A DNA stretch of 64,000 bases, taken from Gemmatimonadaceae bacterium. GTDB lineage: Bacteria; Gemmatimonadota; Gemmatimonadetes; Gemmatimonadales; Gemmatimonadaceae. The translations under genes and the position numbers were made by a program. How positions within the stretch are numbered: position 1 is the stretch's first letter; the number at the start of each line of letters is the position of its first letter. The notes beneath the pieces were generated by a model. It was not told where the DNA came from. It saw only the letters and a program-made list of their open reading frames with translations, and ran no database searches. The stretch is from the NCBI GenBank assembly GCA_025934775.1, contig JAICWO010000009.1, forward strand, positions 124,001 through 188,000, written 5' to 3'. Below, in pieces: positions 28,698-37,374 of this stretch.

Positions 28698-29978
28698 ATG
28701 ACCCCGGCAGTCACGGTCGAGCGGCTGAGCAAGCGATATCGCATCGGTGTCCGGGAGCAGGCGCCCGACACGTTGTTCGGCGCGGCCAAGCGCTGGATGC
28801 GTGCGCCGTTCGAGAACTACGCGCGGCTGCGCGACCTCGGCCGGTTCGACGACAGTGTCGAGCAAGACAATGTCCTCTGGGCATTGCGCGACATCTCATT
28901 CGACCTGGCGCGCGGCGAAGTGCTCGGCATCATTGGTCGCAACGGCGCGGGGAAGAGCACTCTTCTCAAGGTGCTCTCGCGAATCGTCGAGCCGTCGCAC
29001 GGGCGTGCGATCATGCGCGGACGCGTCGCGAGCCTGCTCGAGGTGGGGACGGGATTTCATCCGGAGCTCACGGGGCGTGACAACGTCTATCTCAACGGAA
29101 CCATACTCGGAATGACGAAGGCCGAGGTGGACGGCAAGTTCGATGAAATCGTCGCCTTCAGCGGCGTCGAGAAATTCATCGACACGCCGGTGAAATGGTA
29201 TTCGTCGGGGATGTACGTGCGGCTGGCGTTCTCCGTGGCGGCGCACCTCGAGCCGGACATCCTCGTGATCGACGAAGTGCTCGCGGTCGGGGATTATGAG
29301 TTTCAAGAAAAGTGCTTGGGGGCGATGCGCAACGTGGCACGCGCGGGCCGCACGGTGCTGTTCGTCAGCCACAACATGGCGGCGGTGAAAGCCCTCTGTA
29401 CGCGCGGCATCTACCTGGCCCAGGGTCGGCTGGCGCATGAAGGCGACACCTCGTCGACAATCGATGCCTATCTGTCCACGGGCGCGAAGATCGGAACGGA
29501 TGGAAGCATCCCCGAGTCGGCGCACCAAACTTCGACCGGAGAGGCGCGTTATACGCACGCGCTCATCGTCGATGCCGCGCGAGCGCCGACGCACGAGGTG
29601 CACTACCGCGACCCGATTCATCTCGAGCTCCGGCTCGTCGTCGAGCGCGAGATTCGCCGTCCGTTGCTCGACGCGCGCGTGACCAGCGAGGGCCTCGAGA
29701 TCACACACGCGATGTTGGGAGAGCGCGACGCGGCCCCCGTCGCGCTTCGGCCGGGTGTCTACGAGATCGTCGCCCAGCTCGAGAACCCGATGCAGCCAGG
29801 GAGTTATTCGATCACGGTCGGGCTGCACTATTCTGACGGGCGCACGATCGACTACGTCGAGCACGCGCTCGAGCTGCGCGTGCTGCCGGTCGCGCGCCAG
29901 CCGGAGTTGAGCTGGACGCATCCGTGGACGGCCGGGCTCGTTCGGGTCGACGCGCAATGGGACGTGGTGAGAGCGTGA
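28698..29978 (+). CDS. wzt: Polysaccharide ABC transporter ATPase with C-terminal substrate domain (Wzt)
   Basis: A 426-residue protein. The N-terminal ABC domain has Walker A GRNGAGKST (Lys86), the signature region WYSSGMYVRLAFS, and Walker B ILVIDEVLAVGD. Residues about 255-426 form the extra beta-sandwich that in O9a-type Wzt binds the capped end of the polysaccharide. That domain implies that export waits for a finished chain. The next gene overlaps by GTGA. Confidence 0.94.
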   Translation: MTPAVTVERLSKRYRIGVREQAPDTLFGAAKRWMRAPFENYARLRDLGRFDDSVEQDNVLWALRDISFDLARGEVLGIIGRNGAGKSTLLKVLSRIVEPSHGRAIMRGRVASLLEVGTGFHPELTGRDNVYLNGTILGMTKAEVDGKFDEIVAFSGVEKFIDTPVKWYSSGMYVRLAFSVAAHLEPDILVIDEVLAVGDYEFQEKCLGAMRNVARAGRTVLFVSHNMAAVKALCTRGIYLAQGRLAHEGDTSSTIDAYLSTGAKIGTDGSIPESAHQTSTGEARYTHALIVDAARAPTHEVHYRDPIHLELRLVVEREIRRPLLDARVTSEGLEITHAMLGERDAAPVALRPGVYEIVAQLENPMQPGSYSITVGLHYSDGRTIDYVEHALELRVLPVARQPELSWTHPWTAGLVRVDAQWDVVRA

Positions 29979-31147
29979 ACAAGACTTCGACAGAGGCCGT
30001 GCGGGCGGCACCGATGATGAGTCGATCGGAGTCCGGGCTACGCACGCTGCCGCTCTCGCGTCCGGATATTCGGGAAGAAGACATCGCGCGCGCGGCCGCC
30101 GTGCTGCGCACGGGAATGCTCGTGCAGGGCGCGCATGTCGCCGAACTGGAGCGGGCGGTCGGAGCGGTCCTCGGCGGCGGCGTGCACGTGATGGCCGTCT
30201 CGAGCGGTACGGCGGCCCTGCACCTCGCGCTCGTCGCGCTGGGAATTGGTCCAGGCGACGAGGTGATCGTGCCGGCGTTCTCGTTCGTCGCGACCGCGAA
30301 CGTGGTGGAGCTCGTGGGCGCGCGGCCGGTGTTCGTCGACGTCGACCCGGCGACGAACAATCTGGATCCGGCGCTGCTCGAGGCCGCGATCACGGCCAAT
30401 ACCAAAATCATTATGCCAGTTCACGAATTTGGACTGGCGTGCGCCATCGACCGCATCCTGGCGATTGCCGACGGGCACGGCATTCCGGTCGTGGAGGACG
30501 CCGCGTGCGCGCTCGGGGCGACGTACGGTGCGCGCGCGGCCGGGACCTTCGGGCGGTTCGGCTGCTTCTCGCTGCATCCGCGAAAGGCGGTGACATCGGG
30601 CGAGGGCGGACTCGTGGTGACGAGCGATGCGGCGTTGGCCGAGCGCATCGCACGCCTTCGCAATCATGGGATCGCGGAAATCGACGGCGCTAAAGAGTTC
30701 GTCGACGCCGGGTACAACTACCGGCTCACCGAGTTTCAGGCGGCGCTCGTCTCATCGCAGCTCACGCGGCTTCCCCGGAATCTCGACTACCGCGCGGAGC
30801 TCGCGGCAGGCTATTGCGCGCAGCTCGACTTGCCGATGGTGCAGCTCCCGATCGTGCCAAGCGGCCGGCGACATGCCTGGCAGACCTTTCACGTGCTGCT
30901 CGACGACCGTGTCGATCGCGCGTCGCTCGCCCGTGCGCTCCAAGCCGTCGGCATACAGACGAGCCTTGGTGCGCAGTGCATCCCGGCGCAACGCTACTAT
31001 CGCGGGCGGTACGGGTTCGACAGCGCTCGCCAATTCCCGCACGCGTTCCGGGCCTGGCGCCAGGGCCTGGCGCTACCGATGTCCGAGAATCTTTCTCTCG
31101 ACGACATCGCATACATCTCGGACCACGTCAAACGACTCCTCTCATGA
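29975..31147 (+). CDS. DegT/DnrJ/EryC1 aminotransferase (second)
   Basis: A 390-residue PLP sugar aminotransferase. Lys204 in [14 protein letters not shown] is the PLP lysine. That lysine context differs from the WbpE-like copy (YPGKNLGA) and resembles 4-aminotransferases such as ArnB and perosamine synthases. It is coupled by overlapping codons to an SDR enzyme and followed by a formyltransferase, which suggests a 4-keto to 4-amino to 4-formamido series. The start is GTG 29975 overlapping the wzt stop. Confidence 0.9.
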   Translation: MNKTSTEAVRAAPMMSRSESGLRTLPLSRPDIREEDIARAAAVLRTGMLVQGAHVAELERAVGAVLGGGVHVMAVSSGTAALHLALVALGIGPGDEVIVPAFSFVATANVVELVGARPVFVDVDPATNNLDPALLEAAITANTKIIMPVHEFGLACAIDRILAIADGHGIPVVEDAACALGATYGARAAGTFGRFGCFSLHPRKAVTSGEGGLVVTSDAALAERIARLRNHGIAEIDGAKEFVDAGYNYRLTEFQAALVSSQLTRLPRNLDYRAELAAGYCAQLDLPMVQLPIVPSGRRHAWQTFHVLLDDRVDRASLARALQAVGIQTSLGAQCIPAQRYYRGRYGFDSARQFPHAFRAWRQGLALPMSENLSLDDIAYISDHVKRLLS

Positions 31148-32109
31148 TTCAGGGCAAGCGCATCTTCATCACGGGGGGCGCGGGGTTCATCGCGAATGCG
31201 CTCATTCGCAACCTCGTGGAAGACAATCAGATCGTCGTCTACGACAACTTCTGGCGAGACACGCTCACCGGGAGCGGGCTGGCCGAGCACCCGCACGTGT
31301 GCGTCGTTCGCGCCGACGTGCTCGATGCCGACGCGGTGTACCGCGCGATGGAAGGTGCCGATATCGTCGTCCACGCGGCGGCGATCGCTGGCATCGATAC
31401 GGTGATCAAGGATCCCGTGCACACCATGCGGGTGAACATGATCGGCACGGCGAACGTGCTCGACGCGGCGCATCGCCGTGGCGTGAAGGATCGAGTCGTG
31501 GATTTCTCGACGTCGGAGGTGTTCGGCAGCGTCGCGATGCATTCCACGGAAGCCGATCAGACGGTCGCCGGCAGCGCCGGTGAAGGGCGGTGGACATACG
31601 CGGTGAGCAAGCTCGCGGGCGAGCATTTGGCGCACGCGTATCACCGGAAGCATGGGATGCCGGTGGTGAGCGTGCGGCCCTTCAATGTGTACGGTCCCGG
31701 GCAGACGGGCGAAGGGGCGATTCAGGTTTTCATCAAGCGCGCGCTTTGTAATGAGACAATCCATATCGATGGCGACGGGAGTCAGATTCGCGCCTGGTGC
31801 TACGTCGAGGATTTCATCGATGGCTTGATGCGGTGCTTGGACGCCCCGCAGGCGATCGGGCATACGTTCAACATCGGGAATGCGCGCGCGGTGATCACGG
31901 TGCTCGGCCTGGCACAGACCGTGTGTCGCGTGCTCGATTCCAAATCGGATATCGTGTTCGACCCTCCGCTCTCGGCCGACGTGGCGCTGCGGATTCCCTC
32001 CGTGAAAAAGGCGGAGCAGCTGCTCGGGTTCAAAGCGAACATCGATTTGGAAGAAGGGATACGCCGGTCGGCGGTCTGGATGGAAACGCAGATGCGAGTA
32101 GTCGTCTGA
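31144..32109 (+). CDS. Extended SDR, NAD-dependent sugar epimerase/dehydratase/decarboxylase
   Basis: A 321-residue Rossmann enzyme. [13 protein letters not shown] is the NAD motif, STSEVFG the Thr/Ser/Glu active-site loop, and YAVSKLAGE the Tyr/Lys pair. A late [16 protein letters not shown] places an Arg as in the R-x-P-S/D element of UDP-glucuronate decarboxylases (ArnA, UXS), though some 4-epimerases and 4,6-dehydratases share parts of this pattern. The reaction is therefore uncertain. It lies between an aminotransferase and a formyltransferase. Confidence 0.85.
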   Translation: MIQGKRIFITGGAGFIANALIRNLVEDNQIVVYDNFWRDTLTGSGLAEHPHVCVVRADVLDADAVYRAMEGADIVVHAAAIAGIDTVIKDPVHTMRVNMIGTANVLDAAHRRGVKDRVVDFSTSEVFGSVAMHSTEADQTVAGSAGEGRWTYAVSKLAGEHLAHAYHRKHGMPVVSVRPFNVYGPGQTGEGAIQVFIKRALCNETIHIDGDGSQIRAWCYVEDFIDGLMRCLDAPQAIGHTFNIGNARAVITVLGLAQTVCRVLDSKSDIVFDPPLSADVALRIPSVKKAEQLLGFKANIDLEEGIRRSAVWMETQMRVVV

Positions 32110-32121
32110 ACGCTCGATTCG

Positions 32122-33045
32122 GTGCGCGTCGCGTTTCTCGGTAGCAAGGCGCTCGGCCTCGGTGCGCTCGAGCGGCTGCACGAGATCGCACCGGCGGCGT
32201 TCGCCGGCGCGGTCACGTTCGACGACCGCACGGACGTGCGCTCGTGCTACGATGCGTTCGTCGCGTTCGGCGCCCGCACGGGCGTGCCGGTGCACGTTGC
32301 GGCAGGACCGCGCGCGGCCGAATCCGCGCTGCGCGCGCTGGCTCCGGAGTGCTGCTTCGTCGTGGGGTGGTACTGGCTCCTCAGCGCCGAGCTGCTCGCG
32401 TCGGTGTCGCGCGGATTCATTGGCGTCCACAACTCGCTGCTGCCGCGCTACCGCGGCTTCTCACCGCTGGTGTGGGCCCTGCTCAATGGCGAGATCGAGA
32501 CAGGTTTCTCCGTCTTCTCGCTCACGGCCGGGATGGATGATGGTATGCTGTGGGCGCAGGAGTCCGTCTCGGTCGGACCGGATGACTACGTCGGTGATGT
32601 GTTGTCGCGCATCGAGCCGTTGGCGATCACCCGGCTCGGGGACGTCTACGAGCAGCTGATCGCCGGCACGGCAACTCCGCGGCCGCAGGCGATGACAGGC
32701 GCTACCTACTGTGCCCAGCGCGTGCCCGACGACGGTGCGATCGACTGGACGCGGCCCGCGGCGAAAGTGCGCGACTTTGTGCGCGCGCTCTCCTCGCCGT
32801 ATCCGGGCGCCTTCACGTTTGTCGATGGATCGAAACTGATCATCTGGCGCGCCGATGCGTTCGATGCGCCGTACCACGGCGCGCCGGGGCAGGTCGCGCG
32901 CGTGCTGCCCGACGGCGGGGTCGTGGTCGTCGCCGGTGACGATCGCGCGCTCGTGTTGCGCGAGGTGGAGCGAGACGGAGAACGGGGTCCGGCGGCGCGT
33001 TTCATCACGAACTTCCGCACGCGCTTCGCGCCGAGTGCAGCATGA
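32122..33045 (+). CDS. Sugar N-formyltransferase (FMT/ArnA-like)
   Basis: A 307-residue formyltransferase. The N-terminal domain (1-190) has SLLPRYRGFSPLVWALLNG and the conserved Asp in AGMDDGMLWAQE; the C-terminal ~100 residues resemble the FMT/ArnA beta-barrel. It should transfer formyl from N10-formyl-tetrahydrofolate to an amino sugar nucleotide. The catalytic His is kept (GVHNSLL), but the residue two before it, Asn in FMT and ArnA, is Gly. The start is GTG 32122. It is coupled to hisH2 by ATGA. A housekeeping methionyl-tRNA formyltransferase role is unlikely in this setting. Confidence 0.85.
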   Translation: MRVAFLGSKALGLGALERLHEIAPAAFAGAVTFDDRTDVRSCYDAFVAFGARTGVPVHVAAGPRAAESALRALAPECCFVVGWYWLLSAELLASVSRGFIGVHNSLLPRYRGFSPLVWALLNGEIETGFSVFSLTAGMDDGMLWAQESVSVGPDDYVGDVLSRIEPLAITRLGDVYEQLIAGTATPRPQAMTGATYCAQRVPDDGAIDWTRPAAKVRDFVRALSSPYPGAFTFVDGSKLIIWRADAFDAPYHGAPGQVARVLPDGGVVVVAGDDRALVLREVERDGERGPAARFITNFRTRFAPSAA

Positions 33046-33653
33046 TCGCCATCGTCGACTACGACATGGGCAACGTCGCGTCGGTCGCGAACATGCTGAA
33101 GCGCGTCGGGGTTTCAGATGCAATCCTCACGCGTGAGCCCGAGGCGATACGCCGGGCGGACAAGATCATTCTGCCGGGCGTCGGCGCGTTCGAGCGAGGC
33201 ATGCGCAACCTGCGCGACTTCGGGCTCATTGGGGTGCTCAACGAGTGTGCGCTCGGGCGCAAAGTGCCCGTCCTGGGGATCTGCCTCGGCATGCAGTTGC
33301 TCGCCAGCGCGAGCGACGAAGGGGAGGGTGCTGGACTCGGATGGATCGACGCCCAGGCCAAGCGATTCGAGTTCGCCTCGGAGTCGCCACTCAAGGTGCC
33401 GCATATGGGATGGAACTACGCGATACCGACGCGCGCGAACCCGCTCATTCCCGCGGCGCCGCGGAGCCGTTTCTACTTCGTGCACGCGTATCACGTCGCA
33501 TGTGCGCATGAGGAGGATGTGCTGGCGACGTCGGAGTACGGCGGCGCGTTCGCCTGCGCGGTGAACCGGGACAACGTCTACGGCGTGCAGTTTCATCCGG
33601 AGAAGAGCCACCGGTTCGGGCGCACGCTCTTCGAGGGCTTCGTCTCTCTCTGA
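33042..33653 (+). CDS. hisH: HisH2-type glutamine amidotransferase for acetamidino sugar
   Basis: A 203-residue class I glutaminase of the HisH family. The nucleophile is Cys81 in GICLGMQLL, with His185 and Glu187 in QFHPEKS. It releases ammonia for the adjacent HisF2. No other histidine-pathway gene is nearby and the next two genes are HisF2 and WbpG, so the ammonia serves amidination of a sugar rather than histidine synthesis, as with P. aeruginosa HisH2. Confidence 0.92.
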   Translation: MIAIVDYDMGNVASVANMLKRVGVSDAILTREPEAIRRADKIILPGVGAFERGMRNLRDFGLIGVLNECALGRKVPVLGICLGMQLLASASDEGEGAGLGWIDAQAKRFEFASESPLKVPHMGWNYAIPTRANPLIPAAPRSRFYFVHAYHVACAHEEDVLATSEYGGAFACAVNRDNVYGVQFHPEKSHRFGRTLFEGFVSL

Positions 33654-33655
33654 CG

Positions 33656-34429
33656 ATGGCGCTCAAACGAATCATGCCGGCGTTGCTGTTCGACGGCCGA
33701 GCGCTGGTGAAGACGGTTCGCTTCAAGGACCCGCGGTACATCGGCGATCCGATCAACGCCATCAAGATCTATAATGAGAAGGAAGTCGACGAGCTCGTGA
33801 TGCTCGATATTCGCGCGACGCCCGAGCGGCGGCCGCCGAACTTCGACATGATCCGCGAATGCGCGTCGGAGTGCTTCATGCCATTCTCGTACGGCGGAGG
33901 CGTGCGGACGGTCGACGACTTCGGACGCCTGTACAAGCTCGGCGTCGAGAAGGTGATCGTGAACACGCTCTGTCTGACGGCTCCTGAAATCGTGCGCGAG
34001 GCAACGCGGCAGTATGGTGGCACGAGCGTCGTTGCTTCGGTCGACTACAAGAAGCGTTTGCTCGGCGGTTTTCAGGTGCATTCCACGGCCGGCGCGAAGA
34101 CAAAGCGGGGTCTGGTAGACCATTGCCGCTTCCTCGCGGAGGAGCTCGGCGTCGGTGAACTGTTGCTCTACAGCGTGGAACGCGATGGCACGTGGAGCGG
34201 CTACGACCTTCCGACAATCACCGAGATCGGCCGCGCGGTCTCGGTGCCGCTGATCGCCTGCGGCGGCGCCGGAAGCATAACGGACATTCGCGCCGTGCTC
34301 GAGCAAACGCCAGCGAACGCCGCCGCGATCGGCAGCATGGCGGTTTATCAGAAGAAAGGCATGGGTGTGTTGATCAACTTTCCGCGGCGAGATCTCATCC
34401 TCGACGAAGCGGTTGGGGAGCCGGCGTGA
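33656..34429 (+). CDS. hisF: AglZ/HisF2-family acetamidino modification protein
   Basis: A 257-residue TIM-barrel protein related to HisF. The second catalytic Asp is kept (VASVDYKKR, equivalent of Asp130), but the first (Asp11 of HisF, in CLDV) is Leu in RIMPALLFDG. Loss of this Asp is expected for HisF2 proteins that channel ammonia without making imidazole glycerol phosphate. GVRTVDDF and GGAGSITDI are the phosphate-site loops. It starts two bases after hisH2 and overlaps wbpG (GTGA). Confidence 0.92.
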   Translation: MALKRIMPALLFDGRALVKTVRFKDPRYIGDPINAIKIYNEKEVDELVMLDIRATPERRPPNFDMIRECASECFMPFSYGGGVRTVDDFGRLYKLGVEKVIVNTLCLTAPEIVREATRQYGGTSVVASVDYKKRLLGGFQVHSTAGAKTKRGLVDHCRFLAEELGVGELLLYSVERDGTWSGYDLPTITEIGRAVSVPLIACGGAGSITDIRAVLEQTPANAAAIGSMAVYQKKGMGVLINFPRRDLILDEAVGEPA

Positions 34430-35700
34430 CTCCGAGCGTCATGGAAGTGCAGCGTTGCGCGCGATGCATTTACGACGCGACCATTCCGCGCATTTCGTTC
34501 GACGCGGAGGGCGTGTGCAATTATTGTCGGCAGCACGACCAGCTCGAGGCGGCATATCCGACCGGCGTGGAAGGACGGCGGCGCCTCGAAGCCATGGTCG
34601 ACGATATCAAGCGCGCGGGACGGGGCAAGCGCTACGACGTCGTGATCGGCGTGAGCGGCGGGTGTGATTCGTCGTACATGCTGCATCTGGCCAAGAAGGC
34701 GTTTGGCCTGCGCGTGCTCGCGGCGCATTTCGATAACACGTACAACTCGCGGGTCGCCGTCGAGAACATTCAGCGCATGTTGGAAGCGCTGGACATCGAT
34801 CTGTATACGCACGTTGTCGATAACGCCGAGTACCAGCGCGTTTTCCGCTCGTTTCTCCTCGCCTCCGTCCCGGAGACTGATACGCCGGCGGACATCGCGC
34901 TCGCGACGGTCCACTACCTGGCCGCGGCGAAGCACCGCATCCGCTACATCTGGGAAGGCCACTCGTTTCGCACGGAAGGCATCAGCCCGCCCGGATGGTT
35001 TTATATGGATGCGCGATACATCCAGCGGATCCACAAGCGATACGGCGACGGGAAGATCGAAACACTTCCGGTCCTCTGGCTGCACCGCTGGCTCAAGTGG
35101 ATGGCGATCGATCACATCAAGAAGGTCAGGCCGCTCTACCTGCTCGACTACAACAAGGAGGAGACCAAGCGCTTCCTTGCGAACACGTATGGCTGGCAGT
35201 GGTACGGCGGCCATCACATGGAGAACCGCACGGCCTACTTCGTCAACAACTATTACCTGCCCCGCAAATTCGGCATCGACCTCCGCTACTCGGAGCTCTC
35301 GGCACTCGTGCGCTCTGGCCAGCTCACCCGCGACGAGGCGCTCGACCGGATCGCGCAGCCGAAGCCGTTCGACGAAGGGATTCTCGACGAGATCAAGCGC
35401 CGCGTCGGATTCAGCGACGCCGACTGGGACGCAATCATGAGCGCGCCACCTTCGCACTACACGCTCCACCCAACGTACAAGCGGACGTTCGAGCAACTGC
35501 GGCCCGTGTTCCTCCTGCTCTACAAGTCCGGGTACGTCACGCGGAGCTTCTATGAGAAGTTTTGCGTGCTCAAAGACGATCCGAAGGCGACTGAGGACTT
35601 CTTCGCGTCCTTGCAACTTCGTCGAGACCGCACCTCCAGTGGCGTGACGCAGACTGCGTTGCCGGATCCAGCGACTCGTGTACAGATCGCAAAGCCATGA
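34426..35700 (+). CDS. wbpG: N-acetyl sugar amidotransferase (WbpG/PseA-like)
   Basis: A 424-residue PP-loop ATPase. A four-Cys zinc knuckle is intact (Cys11, Cys14, Cys31, Cys34). The PP-loop is GVSGGCDSSYM near residue 75. It adenylates an acetamido group and, with ammonia from HisH2/HisF2, converts it to acetamidino, as WbpG does on UDP-ManNAc(3NAc)A. The GTG at 34426 has GGGGAG at 34415-34420; ATG 34441 is the alternative. It ends on ATGA with the next gene. Confidence 0.9.
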   Translation: MTPSVMEVQRCARCIYDATIPRISFDAEGVCNYCRQHDQLEAAYPTGVEGRRRLEAMVDDIKRAGRGKRYDVVIGVSGGCDSSYMLHLAKKAFGLRVLAAHFDNTYNSRVAVENIQRMLEALDIDLYTHVVDNAEYQRVFRSFLLASVPETDTPADIALATVHYLAAAKHRIRYIWEGHSFRTEGISPPGWFYMDARYIQRIHKRYGDGKIETLPVLWLHRWLKWMAIDHIKKVRPLYLLDYNKEETKRFLANTYGWQWYGGHHMENRTAYFVNNYYLPRKFGIDLRYSELSALVRSGQLTRDEALDRIAQPKPFDEGILDEIKRRVGFSDADWDAIMSAPPSHYTLHPTYKRTFEQLRPVFLLLYKSGYVTRSFYEKFCVLKDDPKATEDFFASLQLRRDRTSSGVTQTALPDPATRVQIAKP

Positions 35701-36404
35701 TTCGTTTCACGTATGCCTACCTGCGCGAACAGCTACAAGGAATCCTCGAGGCGGGGTACGAGCCACTGACGTGCCGCGCGTACGCAGAGCGGAAGAATGC
35801 TCTTCCCGTACGGACGTGGGTGAATCGGGTGGATGTCGACTTTTCGCTGAAGAAGGCCGACAGCATTCGCGGTCTGTTCGACGAGCTCGGAGTCAAGGCA
35901 ACATTCTTTGTTCGCCTGCACGCCCCCGAATACAACGCATTCGATTTTGAGAACTTTCGCATCCTTCAGGCCATCCAGCGGAGCGGGCACGAGATCGGCT
36001 ATCACTCGGAAGTCATGGACGAAGCCGCCGTGTGGGGAGAAGATCCCGCTGTTAGCCTGCGGCGTGACTTGGCGGTGATGGAAGCGATGCTGGGGCAACG
36101 CGTCATCGGAGTGGCGAGCCACGGCGGCTTGACCGGCGTGAACAATTTGGACTTTTGGAAGGAACGCCGGCCCAGTGATTTTGGCCTCGTGTACGAGGCG
36201 TACGATCATGAGCCCGAGTTCAATGTCTTTCAAGAATCCTTGTACGTGTCCGACTCGGAGTGGACCCGTTGGAAGTGCTATGATAAGGGCCGATTGATCG
36301 AGGGCGACCGCCGCTCACCGGCGGAGCACGCGCTCGATGGCCACGCGGTGCTGCACACGCTGGTGCATCCGGATACGTATTACCATCGCCACTTCTACGA
36401 ATGA
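35697..36404 (+). CDS. Divergent NodB/polysaccharide-deacetylase-like protein
   Basis: A 235-residue protein. Segments of the deacetylase fold are visible: VNRVDVDFSLKKA (D-x-D of motif 1), GVKATFFVRLH, and GHEIGYHSEVMD (motif 2). Motif 2 keeps its first His but has Met where the second His (H-x3-H) should be, so the zinc triad is incomplete. SHGGLTG and HTLVHPDTYY could supply other ligands. It may be a catalytically altered deacetylase linked to the amidino-sugar genes; its function is not assigned. Confidence 0.65.
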   Translation: MIRFTYAYLREQLQGILEAGYEPLTCRAYAERKNALPVRTWVNRVDVDFSLKKADSIRGLFDELGVKATFFVRLHAPEYNAFDFENFRILQAIQRSGHEIGYHSEVMDEAAVWGEDPAVSLRRDLAVMEAMLGQRVIGVASHGGLTGVNNLDFWKERRPSDFGLVYEAYDHEPEFNVFQESLYVSDSEWTRWKCYDKGRLIEGDRRSPAEHALDGHAVLHTLVHPDTYYHRHFYE

Positions 36405-36414
36405 AGGTGGCTGC

Positions 36415-37374
36415 ATGAAGTACACACTGGAGGATGTTCGCGCACACATCGATCGTCCCTTCGAGGTGAGCGGGAACATCGCGTTGACATTTTCGTCATT
36501 CGCGCCAATCACCGAGTCTGCCACGTCGAGTATGGCGTGGATTCGCGCCGACCACCCTGACACCAACGCGCTGCTCGCCAACAGCCCCGCGGCATTCGTC
36601 GTCTGCGCCCACCTCGATGCGAGTGATGACGTCCTTCGCAACAAATGCCTCATTCACGTCGACCGACCCGACCTGGCCTTCACGCGGCTGGTCAAGCGCT
36701 TGTGCGTTCCACCGGCACGACCGGAGCCGCGGATTCACCCCACCGCAATCGTGGACTCGCGCGCTCGACTTGGAATCGACGTCGTCGTTGGGGCGTATGC
36801 GACGGTCGGTGCATGCACGATCGGCAATGGAAGCACCATTAAAGCGCACGCGACTGTCCACGATGGCGCGGAACTCGGAGCCAACGTTCTCATAGGCGAA
36901 TATTGCAACATCGGCGGCGAAGGCTTTGGGCACATCCGTGACGAGCACGGAAGCCTCGAGAACATGCTCCACATCGGAAAAGTCGTGATCGAAGACGACG
37001 TCGAGATCTTTCCCTATACGAACGTCGATCGGGCGACTCTATCCGTTACCCGAGTCGGGCGCGGAACGAAGATCGATCATTATTGTCATATCGGCCACAA
37101 CACGCGAATCGGCGAGCGAGCCATGATTACCGCAAACACGACACTCACGGGAGGAGCCGTTGTCGGGAGCTATTGCTTCGTCGGCGTCGGCTCGCTCATC
37201 CGTGAGCGCGTGCGCGTTGGCGACGCGGCGAGCATCGGAATCGGCTCCGTGGTGACTAAGGACGTGCCGCCCGGCGAAACGTGGGCTGGAGTTCCGGCAC
37301 GCCCGATCGGAGAGTTGAAAGCCGTGCAGAAAGCGCTCGGGTTGCTGGTCGGGGAGACGCAATCTGACAGATGA
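36415..37374 (+). CDS. LpxD-like hexapeptide acyltransferase
   Basis: A 319-residue protein. Residues 1-100 match the small N-terminal domain of UDP-3-O-acylglucosamine N-acyltransferase (LpxD). Residues about 100-310 are hexapeptide repeats. The catalytic His is in KIDHYCHIGHNTRIG, parallel to the LpxD IAHN motif. AAGGTGG upstream is a ribosome site for ATG 36415. Because it sits among sugar-modifying genes, it more probably acylates an amino sugar of this polysaccharide than lipid A, but lipid A cannot be ruled out. ATGA overlap with the next gene. Confidence 0.8.
   Translation: MKYTLEDVRAHIDRPFEVSGNIALTFSSFAPITESATSSMAWIRADHPDTNALLANSPAAFVVCAHLDASDDVLRNKCLIHVDRPDLAFTRLVKRLCVPPARPEPRIHPTAIVDSRARLGIDVVVGAYATVGACTIGNGSTIKAHATVHDGAELGANVLIGEYCNIGGEGFGHIRDEHGSLENMLHIGKVVIEDDVEIFPYTNVDRATLSVTRVGRGTKIDHYCHIGHNTRIGERAMITANTTLTGGAVVGSYCFVGVGSLIRERVRVGDAASIGIGSVVTKDVPPGETWAGVPARPIGELKAVQKALGLLVGETQSDR

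Noticed and set aside
32122-33045. Methionyl-tRNA formyltransferase
   Set aside because: It lies inside a sugar-nucleotide operon, lacks a neighbouring def gene, and has G-V-H where FMT has N-x-H.
33042-34429. hisH-hisF as part of a histidine biosynthesis operon
   Set aside because: No other his gene is present, HisF lacks the Asp11 equivalent, and a WbpG-type amidotransferase follows directly.
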